Origin: Alloprevotella sp. Lung230 | GTDB lineage: Bacteria; Bacteroidota; Bacteroidia; Bacteroidales; Bacteroidaceae | Direction of reading: 5' to 3' | Assembly (NCBI RefSeq): GCF_014385435.1 | Contig: NZ_JACSUD010000017.1 | Coordinates: 1 to 55,858 of the forward strand | Length of the DNA stretch: 55,858 nucleotides | In this document: piece after piece, positions 45,688 through 55,858 of the stretch | Position numbering within the stretch: position 1 is the first letter of the stretch | Layout of the letters: every line of letters begins with the position of its first letter | Position numbers and translations under genes: made by a program | Notes under the pieces: model-generated | What the model was told of the DNA's origin: nothing | Database searches by the model: none | The model's input: only the letters and a program-made list of their open reading frames with translations

Positions 45688-46782
45688 CTATTCCTGGTGA
45701 TGCTCGGGGAGAGACAATCCGATGAAAACAGAGGAAAGAAGCGTAAAGACATAGGCTTGAAGAAAAGCAACGAGGAGTTCGAGGCAATTCAGAAAGACCA
45801 TAAGTAAGGCACTGAACACCGTAAAGATAGATCCCATTGTAGAACTAATCTGCCAAGTCATAAAGATGACAAAGGTGAACGATAAGATGATTGCGTGTCC
45901 TGCCATCATATTTGCAAAGAGACGTATCATCAATGCAAAGGGTTTTGTGAAGATACCAAAGACCTCGATAAGTGGCATAACTGGCGGGATTTTCAGCCAC
46001 AAAGGAACGTTAGGCCAAAGAATCTCTTTCCAATACTCCTTGTTGCCAAATAGATTTACCAAAAGCATCGTACCTATTGCTAAGAATAAGGTGATGTTGA
46101 TATTGCCTGTTACATTAGCCCCACCAGGAAATATGGGAATCAGACCTAACAAGTTGTTGGTAAAAATGAAGAAAAACACAGTGAGCAAATAGGGCGCGTA
46201 ACGCTTATAATGCTTTTCGCCAATAGAGGATTTGATGACATCATCGTTGATGGTAATGACCAACATTTCCATCATTCCTACAAATCCTTTGGGGGCGTCG
46301 CTTTGAGCATCGCGCTTCTTATACCAATGTGCACAATAGAGAAAAACTCCACATAAGATAAAAACTACGAGCCAAATTTCAAGTACATCTTTGGTAATGG
46401 ACAAATCCCAGGGGCGTTCGATAGTCCCATCGGGTAGACGCTCATAGATCTTATTGTGGTGCTCCGGATTAAGGAAAAAACCTTTATAATCCTTATTTTG
46501 CTCTGCTGCTTTATGGAGGTGTGCACTGCTAAATAGATGCCATCCACTTTCTTTGCCCTTGACGATAATGGGTAGGGGGATTGAAACATGATGACCATTC
46601 CATGTAGTGATGTGCCAATCATAAGAGTCAGCCAAATGCTCGAGTACGAACTCAGATACATTAATCTCTTTCTCTTTTTGGTGTCCAGACACCGCAAAAG
46701 AAGGCAGACCACTCCCTAAAAACAATCCCATAAGTAGGACGAATAGATAGCAGTTGAGAGAAAGTCTGAGACGATGTTTCAT
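45688..46782 (-). CDS. atpB: ATP synthase Fo a subunit
   Basis: A 364-aa membrane subunit forming the proton half-channels. The essential Arg lies in FALMIRLFANMMAGHAIILS, and LNCLELLVAFLQAYVFTLLS is the last conserved helix. A signal-like N-terminus (FVLLMGLFLGSGLPSFAVS) and an extra periplasmic domain of about 100 residues precede the usual core, so it is far longer than E. coli AtpB (271 aa); such extensions occur in Bacteroidetes. Its first 4 bases overlap the preceding membrane-protein gene. Confidence 0.95.
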   Translation of the reverse strand: MKHRLRLSLNCYLFVLLMGLFLGSGLPSFAVSGHQKEKEINVSEFVLEHLADSYDWHITTWNGHHVSIPLPIIVKGKESGWHLFSSAHLHKAAEQNKDYKGFFLNPEHHNKIYERLPDGTIERPWDLSITKDVLEIWLVVFILCGVFLYCAHWYKKRDAQSDAPKGFVGMMEMLVITINDDVIKSSIGEKHYKRYAPYLLTVFFFIFTNNLLGLIPIFPGGANVTGNINITLFLAIGTMLLVNLFGNKEYWKEILWPNVPLWLKIPPVMPLIEVFGIFTKPFALMIRLFANMMAGHAIILSFTFVIFMTWQISSTMGSIFTVFSALLMVFLNCLELLVAFLQAYVFTLLSSVFIGLSLPEHHQE

Positions 46783-47180
46783 TTGGATAAATCTTTTTTA
46801 TGGTCTCTTTGTCGACACCATGTAGAGAAAAGCAAGGTAATGAAGTAGAAGCTGAGAACATTGGCAAATGCTATCGTGAAGTCCACATCATTATGTGTTT
46901 TGAGATAAAGTAAAATACCCAGTGTCAGCAATAGACGAAAGAGGGAAAAACCTAAATTGACACCTATGAAGTAGGAGGAGTCTTTAGATCTGAAATGCTC
47001 CGTTAATATGAGCTCTACGGACGTGAAGATGAAGAAAAGTACTGATACTACTACAAGCTGCATCGCTACATGTGACAAGACAATAGTTGCGATGCTATGC
47101 TCAATCATCAGTAGGGTCGGCGCTACAATGAAGTAGACGGCGGCCAAGGTGAGGATTAGTTTTACTTGACGTAACATCAA
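46779..47180 (-). CDS. ATP-synthase-associated membrane protein
   Basis: A 133-aa protein with four predicted membrane helices (LILTLAAVYFIVAPTLLM, IVLSHVAMQLVVVSVLFF, YFIGVNLGFSLFRLLLTLGI, FANVLSFYFITLLFSTW) and a basic tail. It lies between atpC and atpB and overlaps atpB by 4 bases, the place where AtpI/AtpZ-like assembly or cation proteins are found in other phyla. I see no sequence signature that proves AtpI homology; a role in c-ring or Fo assembly is inference from position. Confidence 0.8.
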   Translation of the reverse strand: MMLRQVKLILTLAAVYFIVAPTLLMIEHSIATIVLSHVAMQLVVVSVLFFIFTSVELILTEHFRSKDSSYFIGVNLGFSLFRLLLTLGILLYLKTHNDVDFTIAFANVLSFYFITLLFSTWCRQRDHKKDLSK

Positions 47181-47435
47181 TTATGCTGTTTCTACGCACA
47201 AAGTGACCTTATTCTTCTTTACTTCTACAAATCCGGCAGAGATATTGATTTCGAAAGCATTATCCCCAACGCACACAATAGTTCCTGCTTCAAGAGAAGA
47301 CAAGATAGGGGCATGATTCTTGAGTATCTCAAAACGCCCTTTCTCCCCTGGTACGAACACAGCTTCCACTTTTGCGTCAAAGAGTGTTCGTTCCGGTGAT
47401 ATGATGGTCACATGCAGGTTTTCAAATTGAGACAT
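47181..47435 (-). CDS. atpC: ATP synthase F1 epsilon subunit
   Basis: An 84-aa subunit containing only the N-terminal beta-barrel domain (LHVTIISPERTLFDAKVEAV, GRFEILKNHAPILSSLEAGT). The C-terminal helical hairpin of E. coli epsilon (139 aa), which inhibits ATP hydrolysis, is absent, as is usual in this phylum. It lies 5 bases after atpD. Confidence 0.94.
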   Translation of the reverse strand: MSQFENLHVTIISPERTLFDAKVEAVFVPGEKGRFEILKNHAPILSSLEAGTIVCVGDNAFEINISAGFVEVKKNKVTLCVETA

Positions 47436-47440
47436 AAGAA

Positions 47441-49965
<2,525 letters not shown>

Positions 49966-49981
49966 AAAATCACTATTTAGG

Positions 49982-50054
49982 AGCGGCAGACGGGGCTCGA
50001 ACCCGCGACCCTGGGCTTGGGAAGCCCATGCTCTACCAACTGAGCTACTGCCGC
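49982..50054 (-). tRNA. tRNA-Gly (anticodon CCC)
   Basis: A 73-nt cloverleaf. The acceptor stem is GCGGCAG/CTGCCGC, the D arm AGCTCAGTTGGTAGAGC, the anticodon stem-loop TGGGC-TTCCCAA-GCCCA (anticodon CCC at the centre) and the T arm CGGGTTCGAACCCCG. CCA is not encoded. It precedes pfkA by 16 bases. Confidence 0.95.
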
Positions 50055-50122
50055 AATAATATGCTGATGAAAAATAATAGGCACGCTCTTGAAAAAATAG
50101 GGCTGTCCATTCGTTTCCTCTG

Positions 50123-50155
50123 CAAAAGTAACACTTTTATTTTATATGCCCCAAA
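50123..50155 (-). promoter_or_regulatory. Promoter of tRNA-Gly and probably pfkA-atp
   Basis: Minus strand: TTTG (plus-strand CAAA 50152-50155), 21 nt, TACTTTTG (plus-strand CAAAAGTA 50123-50130). It lies 68 bases upstream of the tRNA 5' end. No promoter fits in the 16 bases between the tRNA and pfkA. Confidence 0.72.
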
Positions 50156-50270
50156 TTCTGAGAACTTGTTTTTTGTTTCTGTGGGCAAAAAAGAGGTGCG
50201 GAAGCGAAAAATAGAGGGATATTCACCCATTTTTTTCTTCCACACGCCTTTCTTCCGACCTTGAAACAGG

Positions 50271-50414
50271 TTAGTAGATGAAGACCCGCTTGTAGTAGGA
50301 GCGCCCCATCTGAACTGCCTTTAAGAGGTAAATTCCTTTTGGTATAAGTAGGTCTTCAAGAAGATGAAGGACACAAAGTACAGTGTCATTGGAGCAAACG
50401 AGTTTTGAACGCAA
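50271..50414 (-). pseudogene. Possible remnant of a T9SS C-terminal sorting domain
   Basis: A 47-codon open stretch with no start codon near its beginning ends LEDLLIPKGIYLLKAVQ and GRSYYKRVFIY before a stop. The pattern P-K-G-I-Y-L-L-K plus a terminal K-R-V-x-x resembles the type A C-terminal signals of proteins exported by the type IX secretion system. It lies downstream of susD on the same strand. The rest of the 50055-50524 gap shows only the tRNA promoter and a hairpin. Confidence 0.45.
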
Positions 50415-50466
50415 TCATTGGAGGAAATGAAACAAGAGTAAGTGAGTGTGGTTGATATCAAAGCAA

Positions 50467-50500
50467 CGCCCCCACACCATTTAAAGGGCGTGGGAGCGTG
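50467..50500 (-). terminator. Possible terminator of susC-susD
   Basis: A 10-bp stem with one mismatch (ACGCCCCCAC / GTGGGAGCGT) lies 25 bases after the susD stop. The minus-strand tail (TGCTTTGAT) is only moderately T-rich. Confidence 0.5.
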
Positions 50501-50524
50501 CAATTTCAGAAAGAACAGCAAAGA

Positions 50525-52141
50525 TTAGTAGCCGTCGTTTTGCTTGAGCTTAGGATTGCGGTCGATGGCCGATTGCGGAATGGGGAAATAGCGGAAAGTA
50601 GGCTTGAAGAGACGGTCTTCAATCTTAATCCGGTTGCCACTAACGGTGCAACGCAGTCCAGGGGCAGTGGCAGCATTCATATCGATGGTGCCACTGATGC
50701 GGGTGAGCGTTTCGTTGAGCACCTTCATTGCCAGCATCTGGCCGGAGGTGTCTTTCCAACGCACGATGTCGGCACGGCGGAAACCTTCGCCCGCCAGTTC
50801 TACGGTGCGTTCCCGATGGATTACTTCGCGCAGGGCATCCTTTGTGGCATAGCGTGTGCGGTCCACAGCGGGCATCCCGACACGAGTGCGGAGCTGATCA
50901 ATGAGATTGTAGACTTCGGTCGAGGGACCATTGAGTTCATTGAGCGCTTCGGCGCGGGTGAGTAACACTTCGGCATAGCGGAAGAGGATGACATAAGGGT
51001 CGGCCGACCACATATCGTCATATTGCTTAAGAGGAGCTGTGTACTTCGCCCAAGTGAGTCCTGTCTTCGAGGCGTTGTCGGCCGCTTCGGGAAAGTTGGT
51101 GTTGTTCTTTCCGTTAATCACTTTGTCGAGCGTGTTGTAGACACCGCCCCAGTAGTCGCAACCGGGATAGAGAATACTCATCGCCATGCGTGGGTCACGT
51201 TTATTGAAGGGATGTGTGGCATCATAGAGGGGAGAGTCTTCCTGAGGAAGGCCATCCTCCATCGGATAAATCTCCACCAAGTGTTGTGTCGGGACAACCG
51301 ATGACCAACCGCCATCGCCATTGTTGTAGAACTGCCCAATGGTGTACAGCGAGTGCTTGGACTTCTCGTGATCTTCGCCTACAATGATTTCTTTCGAGTT
51401 TTTGCCTTCGAGAGTGAAAATCTTAGCATAGTTGGGGTCGAGTTCATACTGGCCGAGGGCTATAATCTCTTGTGCTGCATCGGCAGCCTTTTGCCAGTTG
51501 CCACGATAGAGGTGGGCACGCATCTTGATGGCCAGTGCCGCCCCTTTGGCAATACGGCCGCGGGCGGCAGGTCTGTCGTTGAGCAGCGTGATGGCGCGAT
51601 CGATATCTTTGTCGAAATAGTCCCACACCTCAGCTTCCGTGTTGCGGGGTACTTTGGCGGCTTCGGCATTCTGATACTGGTGTTCGATGATGGGTACACC
51701 GCCATACCAGAAGTTCATGTTCATGTAGGTAAAGGCACGGATGGCTAAGGCCTGACCGAGGAGGTTGTTCTTCACCTTGTCGTCAGAGATTTTGGCCTTA
51801 TCGATGTTGTCCACAACGTTGTTGCAGGCCGAAATCTGCCAGAAGTCGTAAAGGCTGTTGCCGGGGCTGGTGGCTGTCCAGAGGCCGTTGCCCATCATCT
51901 GCCCACCTTCCCAAGAGAAGTTGTTGTAGGCAATGTCGGAGGCTGCGTCCATATAGAGCACATTGGTGTAGAGATTGCCCCAGCCCTGATAGCAGGTGAC
52001 GAGGAACTTGTCTACCTCGTCGGCATTCTTCCACGTGGTGGCAGGCGACAACTGGTCGTGAGGCACAGTGTCAAGAAAATCGGAGCATGAAGTCACACCC
52101 AAAGAGAGGAGTGCGAGGATGCTATATACAATGCGTTTCAT
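50525..52141 (-). CDS. susD: SusD/RagB-family surface lipoprotein
   Basis: A 538-aa nutrient-binding lipoprotein. The signal RIVYSILALLSLGVTSCSDF places the lipidated Cys near residue 19. NADEVDKFLVTCYQGWGNLY and LGQALAIRAFTYMNMNFWYG are TPR-like SusD signatures, and the C-terminal RYAEVLLTRAEALNEL and TVELAGEGFRRADIVRWKD are the RagB/SusD domain. It forms the lid of the SusC transporter on the outer membrane. ATG at 52141 is used; 52171 would overlap the susC stop. The gene symbol marks the family; starch is not implied. Confidence 0.95.
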   Translation of the reverse strand: MKRIVYSILALLSLGVTSCSDFLDTVPHDQLSPATTWKNADEVDKFLVTCYQGWGNLYTNVLYMDAASDIAYNNFSWEGGQMMGNGLWTATSPGNSLYDFWQISACNNVVDNIDKAKISDDKVKNNLLGQALAIRAFTYMNMNFWYGGVPIIEHQYQNAEAAKVPRNTEAEVWDYFDKDIDRAITLLNDRPAARGRIAKGAALAIKMRAHLYRGNWQKAADAAQEIIALGQYELDPNYAKIFTLEGKNSKEIIVGEDHEKSKHSLYTIGQFYNNGDGGWSSVVPTQHLVEIYPMEDGLPQEDSPLYDATHPFNKRDPRMAMSILYPGCDYWGGVYNTLDKVINGKNNTNFPEAADNASKTGLTWAKYTAPLKQYDDMWSADPYVILFRYAEVLLTRAEALNELNGPSTEVYNLIDQLRTRVGMPAVDRTRYATKDALREVIHRERTVELAGEGFRRADIVRWKDTSGQMLAMKVLNETLTRISGTIDMNAATAPGLRCTVSGNRIKIEDRLFKPTFRYFPIPQSAIDRNPKLKQNDGY

Positions 52142-52170
52142 AAAGGTATCAGTTTTGATGTAGGGAAACA

Positions 52171-55100
52171 TTAGAAAGTGATGCTCACGCCCAGCGAGTT
52201 GGTCATAATGAGCGGATAGCTCGACGCGCGTTCGGAGGAAATCTCGGGATCAATGTTGATTTTCATCGCATCAATGGTGAAGAGGTTTTCAACCGAGTAA
52301 TAGAAGCGTACCTTGCTCATGCCCAGCGGGGCACTGATACTCTGCGGTAGCGTGTAGCCCAGCTGGAGGTTCTTCAAGCGAAGGTGGGAAGTATTGGCGA
52401 GCCAGAAGTCACTCATCACGTTGGAGGGGTGGCTGGGAGACACGCGGGCGTCGGAAACGCGAGGCATTTTGCCGGCATTGCCCTTGTAAGTCCAAGACTC
52501 GCGCCAGATGCTGGCTGGGTGAGAGTTGTCGCCGCGGAAGTCGCCATAGACTTCGGAGTTCAAGACACGTGCACTCTTGGCAAAGCCCGAGAAGATGGCT
52601 TGAAGGTCGAAGTTTTTCCAACCGGCGTTGAGTACAAGGCCGAAGTGGATGGCGGGCGTAGTGGAGTTGCAGAGTTTGCGGTCGTCGGTGGTCATGGCCC
52701 CATCGCCATTGGTATCGGCGTAAATCAAGTCACCAGCCTTAAACTTATACTTTCCGAAAGGATAGCCGGGTTTGCCGGAATACTTGTCCATCCAGGCTTG
52801 GGCTTCGGCATCAGTGGCAAAGAAACCATCGGCGTGGTACATGTAGTAAGAGTTGTAGGCGTGCCCAATCTGGTTGCGCTGATTTCCAGAGTTAAGGAAC
52901 TCGACACCGCCGAGGTTGAGCAGTTCGTTGTGGTTGAACGAGATGTTGCCTTGTGCACCAAACGTCCAGTCGCCCCAACGGTTGTTGTAGCCGAGCGAGA
53001 TTTCAACACCTGTGTTGCGAAGGGCACCCACATTGTCGTAGTAGTCGCCGAGAGCAAATTCTTTGGGAGCAGGCACTTTCATGATGATGCCCGTGGTCTT
53101 CCGGTTGTAGAAGTCCACACTACCAGTGACGTGCTTGAAGAGTTCGAAGTCTACACCGAAGCCCCAAGTCGTGGCTTTTTCCCAAGAGATGGTGCTCACC
53201 TTGTAGCTGCCTTGATAGTAGCCCGGAGTCACCACGCCGTTGAACACGGCTTTCCCATCGATGTTGTAGAGGTTGAGAGAAGGATAGTAGTCGTCTAGAG
53301 CGTCTTGGTTGCCGAGTTTACCCCATGAAGCACGAATCTTCAGGTAGCCCAGCCAGTCGCGGGTGTTTTCCATAAAGTGTTCTTCGCTGATGCGCCAAGC
53401 ACCGGAGAAGGAGGGGAAGTAACCCCAGCGATGTCCTTTCGAGAAACGAGAGGAGGCATCGGCGCGGAGGTTGGCTTCAAAGAGGTATTTGCCCATCAAG
53501 TCGTAGTTGATGCGGCCGAACCAACTCAACATGTTTAGTTCGCGAGAATAGCCACCATTTTTGCTGGTCGAGGCATCGCCCGCGTTCATGTCCGTCACGT
53601 CGTTATTGGGGAAGTTCTTGCGCTCACCGGTCAGTTCATCGTAGTCGAACTTCTCAGCATGATAGCCGCCCAACACTTTCAAGCCATGTACGCCCCATTG
53701 CTTGTCGTAGTTGAGAAGCACGTCCACACTGGTACGAGCGCGGTTGTACTGCCCTTGTCCGAGGTTGTTGGGCGAAGTTTCTTTGTTGGGATTGTAGCGA
53801 AAGTATTTGAGGAACGACCGCTGGTTCTGCGTGAGGTTGAGGTGCGCCACCTTCACGCTGGCCACCAATCCTTCCATCAGTTTGTAGTCCAGACCGAGGT
53901 TGAGGTTCGTGTTCTGCGTCTTGGTGATGACGGGTTGCTTCGCATCGAGCCACGCTATGGGATTGCCATCGCCGATGGTGCCATAAGTGCCATCAGCCTT
54001 GCGTGCGGCAATCCACGGAGCAATGATGTTGAGCTGGCGAATGATTTGGTCGGAACCGCGGCCCACATAGTTATTGTTGGGGTCATCGTAGTCGTTGTTG
54101 ATGAAGTTGAGCCCGGCATGTCCCGTGAGACGTGGAGAGAAGGTGAAGTCGAGGTTGGTGCGGATGCTGAAGCGCTCGCGGTTGGAACTTTCGAGGATAC
54201 CTTGTTGATTCATGTAGCCTGCCGCAGCCATATACTTCACCGTCTCTGTGCCGCCCGTCACGTTGAAACTGTGCGAGTGTTGTACGCCGGTTTTGAAGGC
54301 CAAGTCATACCAGTCAGTGTTGGGATAGTTATCGGGGTCGCTGCCGTTGCGGAACTTTTCAATTTCGGCCGCAGTGAAGCGTTCGGGTTTACCATTGTCC
54401 TTGAGGGCAAAGTTGAGCATTTCTGCATATTCCGCAGAAGTCAAGCGCTCCACAAGACGAGTGGCATTGAGGAAGCCCACATTGCCGCTGTAGGTCACAA
54501 CGGGCTTGCCCACCTTACCACGCTTGGTCGTAATCAGGATGACACCATTGGAAGCCTTCGAACCATAGATGGCGGCCGAAGCTGCATCCTTCAGCACCGA
54601 GATACTTTCAATGTCGTTAGGGTCGATGGAGTTGAGGTTGTTGGTCTCCACACCGTCCACGAGGATATAGGGCGAAGCGTTGTTGAGCGTCCCCACGCCA
54701 CGCACACGAATCGTGGACCCATCGGCACCGGGGCGTCCTTGTCCGGCAGTGACGCTCACACCAGGCATCAAGCCTTGCAAGGCTGACGACACGTTTTGCA
54801 CAGGACGGCTTTGCAAATCTTCGCTCTTAATTTGAGCCACCGAACCCGTCAGATTGGCTTTGGCCTGCTTACCGAAACCGACCACCACTACTTCGCCGAG
54901 GTCCTTGTTGTCCTCCACGAGGGTGATACTCAGAGGGCTGTCGCTCACGGTCACTTTCAGGAGTTGGTAGCCGATGTAGTGAATGGAGATTTGCTTGGCG
55001 CGCACATTGGAGAGGGAGAAGCGACCGTTGTTGTCGGTCATGGTGGCGTTGCGCGGATTGCTTTCATCGCGCACCACCGCTCCAGGCAGCGGATTGCCCG

Positions 55101-55290
55101 CTGTATCATGCACCGTTCCGCTCACCTTCACGCCCGTCTGTTGAATGGCTGCCGTGCGCAGGGAGGTGGCTTGTGTCGCAAGCGCAGTGGCGGGTGAGAG
55201 TTGCACGAACCCTGCACACATCAAGCAAAGTGCAGTGGAGAGCTTGACGGGAATACGTCCGCTCAGCCATCGAGGATTGGTTGTACTCAT
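52171..55290 (-). CDS. susC: SusC/RagA-family TonB-dependent outer-membrane transporter
   Basis: A 1039-aa protein: a signal sequence (about residues 1-38), a carboxypeptidase-regulatory-like domain (VKVSGTVHDTAGNPLPGAVV to YIGYQLLKV, about 50-120), a TonB-box/linker region (GEVVVVGFGKQAKANLTGSV), the plug with SALQGLMPGVSV and GSTIRVRGVGTLNNASPYIL, then a 22-strand barrel ending in SLGVSITF with the terminal Phe. It imports a glycan or peptide captured by the SusD partner. No glycoside hydrolase or peptidase is seen nearby in the window, so the substrate is unknown. Confidence 0.96.
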   Translation of the reverse strand: MSTTNPRWLSGRIPVKLSTALCLMCAGFVQLSPATALATQATSLRTAAIQQTGVKVSGTVHDTAGNPLPGAVVRDESNPRNATMTDNNGRFSLSNVRAKQISIHYIGYQLLKVTVSDSPLSITLVEDNKDLGEVVVVGFGKQAKANLTGSVAQIKSEDLQSRPVQNVSSALQGLMPGVSVTAGQGRPGADGSTIRVRGVGTLNNASPYILVDGVETNNLNSIDPNDIESISVLKDAASAAIYGSKASNGVILITTKRGKVGKPVVTYSGNVGFLNATRLVERLTSAEYAEMLNFALKDNGKPERFTAAEIEKFRNGSDPDNYPNTDWYDLAFKTGVQHSHSFNVTGGTETVKYMAAAGYMNQQGILESSNRERFSIRTNLDFTFSPRLTGHAGLNFINNDYDDPNNNYVGRGSDQIIRQLNIIAPWIAARKADGTYGTIGDGNPIAWLDAKQPVITKTQNTNLNLGLDYKLMEGLVASVKVAHLNLTQNQRSFLKYFRYNPNKETSPNNLGQGQYNRARTSVDVLLNYDKQWGVHGLKVLGGYHAEKFDYDELTGERKNFPNNDVTDMNAGDASTSKNGGYSRELNMLSWFGRINYDLMGKYLFEANLRADASSRFSKGHRWGYFPSFSGAWRISEEHFMENTRDWLGYLKIRASWGKLGNQDALDDYYPSLNLYNIDGKAVFNGVVTPGYYQGSYKVSTISWEKATTWGFGVDFELFKHVTGSVDFYNRKTTGIIMKVPAPKEFALGDYYDNVGALRNTGVEISLGYNNRWGDWTFGAQGNISFNHNELLNLGGVEFLNSGNQRNQIGHAYNSYYMYHADGFFATDAEAQAWMDKYSGKPGYPFGKYKFKAGDLIYADTNGDGAMTTDDRKLCNSTTPAIHFGLVLNAGWKNFDLQAIFSGFAKSARVLNSEVYGDFRGDNSHPASIWRESWTYKGNAGKMPRVSDARVSPSHPSNVMSDFWLANTSHLRLKNLQLGYTLPQSISAPLGMSKVRFYYSVENLFTIDAMKINIDPEISSERASSYPLIMTNSLGVSITF

Positions 55291-55368
55291 GGTTGGTTTG
55301 TTTTAAGGTTGATAATAAAAAGGTGTTATTCTTGGTCTCTCAAAGGGAGAACTAAGGTTTGTTGCGTG

Positions 55369-55399
55369 CAAATATAAATGTTTTTGTCTAATACACAAA
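55369..55399 (-). promoter_or_regulatory. Promoter of susC-susD
   Basis: Minus strand: TTTG (plus-strand CAAA 55396-55399), 19 nt, TATATTTG (plus-strand CAAATATA 55369-55376), about 80 bases before the susC start. Confidence 0.75.
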
Positions 55400-55667
55400 G
55401 CAAAACTACCTAAATTTTCACCTTTGGGGACGTATTTTATTAAAAAGGTCGTATTTTCTCGGACGTTGTCAAAAAAAAACGCAAGCCGATAGCAGCGCAA
55501 CACCAACAACATAGAATTTGATTTTCTACAGCATAGAAGTTTTTTGGGAAACTATTGCTGTACGCTAAACTTGGATTATCCTATCTTTTCGTTTGCCCGG
55601 ACGAGCCGTGCTCCAATAAAAACAAGACTGCACCAACGACAAAAGTTACTTTCGTCAAGGATAAACT

Positions 55668-55751
55668 ATAAACCAAACTTTGAATTACATAAACCAAACT
55701 TTGGTTTATATAAACCAAGGCTTGAATTACATAAACCAAGGTTTGGTTTAT
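55668..55751. repeat. Four 21-bp palindromic tandem units (42-bp higher order)
   Basis: ATAAACCAA recurs at 55668, 55689, 55710 and 55731, an exact 21-bp step. Units 2 and 4 are near-perfect palindromes (ATAAACCAAA-C-TTTGGTTTAT in unit 2), while units 1 and 3 end in TTGAATTAC, so the real period is 42 bp. The remaining 55400-55858 sequence shows no gene that I can support. Confidence 0.88.
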
Positions 55752-55858
55752 AGATTACTCGTTAGCTTTTCAACTTTTCTTGCTGAAGCAGCCAACTTTT
55801 TCTTTCTGGCAGACGAGATGCGGCACTTAATATAAAGAAGAGGGTGGCGGTACACCAT

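Noticed and set aside
55544-55753. A 69-codon frame with KPNFELH-type heptapeptide repeats
   Set aside because: The repeats come from 21-bp DNA palindromes with coding-neutral symmetry; the upstream part shows no protein features and there is no promoter or start context.

Overview
The window is a piece of a Bacteroidales chromosome (Bacteroidetes; Prevotella- or Porphyromonas-like, genus not certain). Signs of this are a SusC/SusD pair, a NigD-type lipoprotein, the beta-epsilon-first ATP synthase operon with an extra membrane protein, a long PurF next to carAB, and many promoters of the Bacteroidetes form TTG/TTTG - 19 to 21 nt - TAnnTTTG. Almost no start codon has a clear Shine-Dalgarno sequence, as expected for this phylum, so start choices rest on family alignment.

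Layout. (1) 1-162: 5S rRNA, the end of an rRNA operon, with its terminator. (2) 255-1331: a secreted phytase-like protein, then an intergenic block of 22-bp palindromic tandem repeats. (3) 10505 down to 1659, minus strand: one long probable operon phoH-purC-PASTA protein-rluD-ddl-acyltransferase-NigD-like lipoprotein-DUF2156-GNAT, with a promoter at one end and a terminator at the other; a DUF5715 peptidase-like gene diverges from it. (4) 11447-22312: a complete type II-C CRISPR-Cas locus. It has 37 repeats of 47 bp and 36 spacers, then an IS5-like element with a frameshifted transposase and the remnant of a second IS, then cas2, cas1 and a very large cas9 (1493 aa) on the minus strand. (5) 22368-33746: cdd, a small lipoprotein, a UvrD/PcrA helicase, fcl-gmd (GDP-fucose), rlmD, two unrecognised genes, a thioesterase, aroB and a DMT transporter. 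(6) 33990-40363: purF-carA-carB, committing glutamine to purine and pyrimidine synthesis. (7) 40432-50155: a YecH-like protein, a PAP2 phosphatase, the whole F1Fo ATP synthase, pfkA and a tRNA-Gly that probably heads the same transcript. (8) 50271-55399: susD and susC, with what looks like a decayed type IX secretion C-terminal signal downstream, then a second palindromic repeat block.

The most interesting system is the CRISPR array. Each 47-bp repeat contains a complete Bacteroidetes promoter (TTG, 19 nt, TACCTTTG) that matches the promoters of housekeeping genes in this same window, including an identical TACCTTTG box at gmd. Each spacer therefore seems to have its own promoter, as reported for Neisseria II-C arrays but with the phylum-specific promoter. 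The single degenerate repeat has lost the half expected to pair with tracrRNA and kept the -7 half. No tracrRNA could be found by eye. A second theme is a set of 21-22-bp tandem palindrome arrays in four intergenic regions, two of which share a common core.
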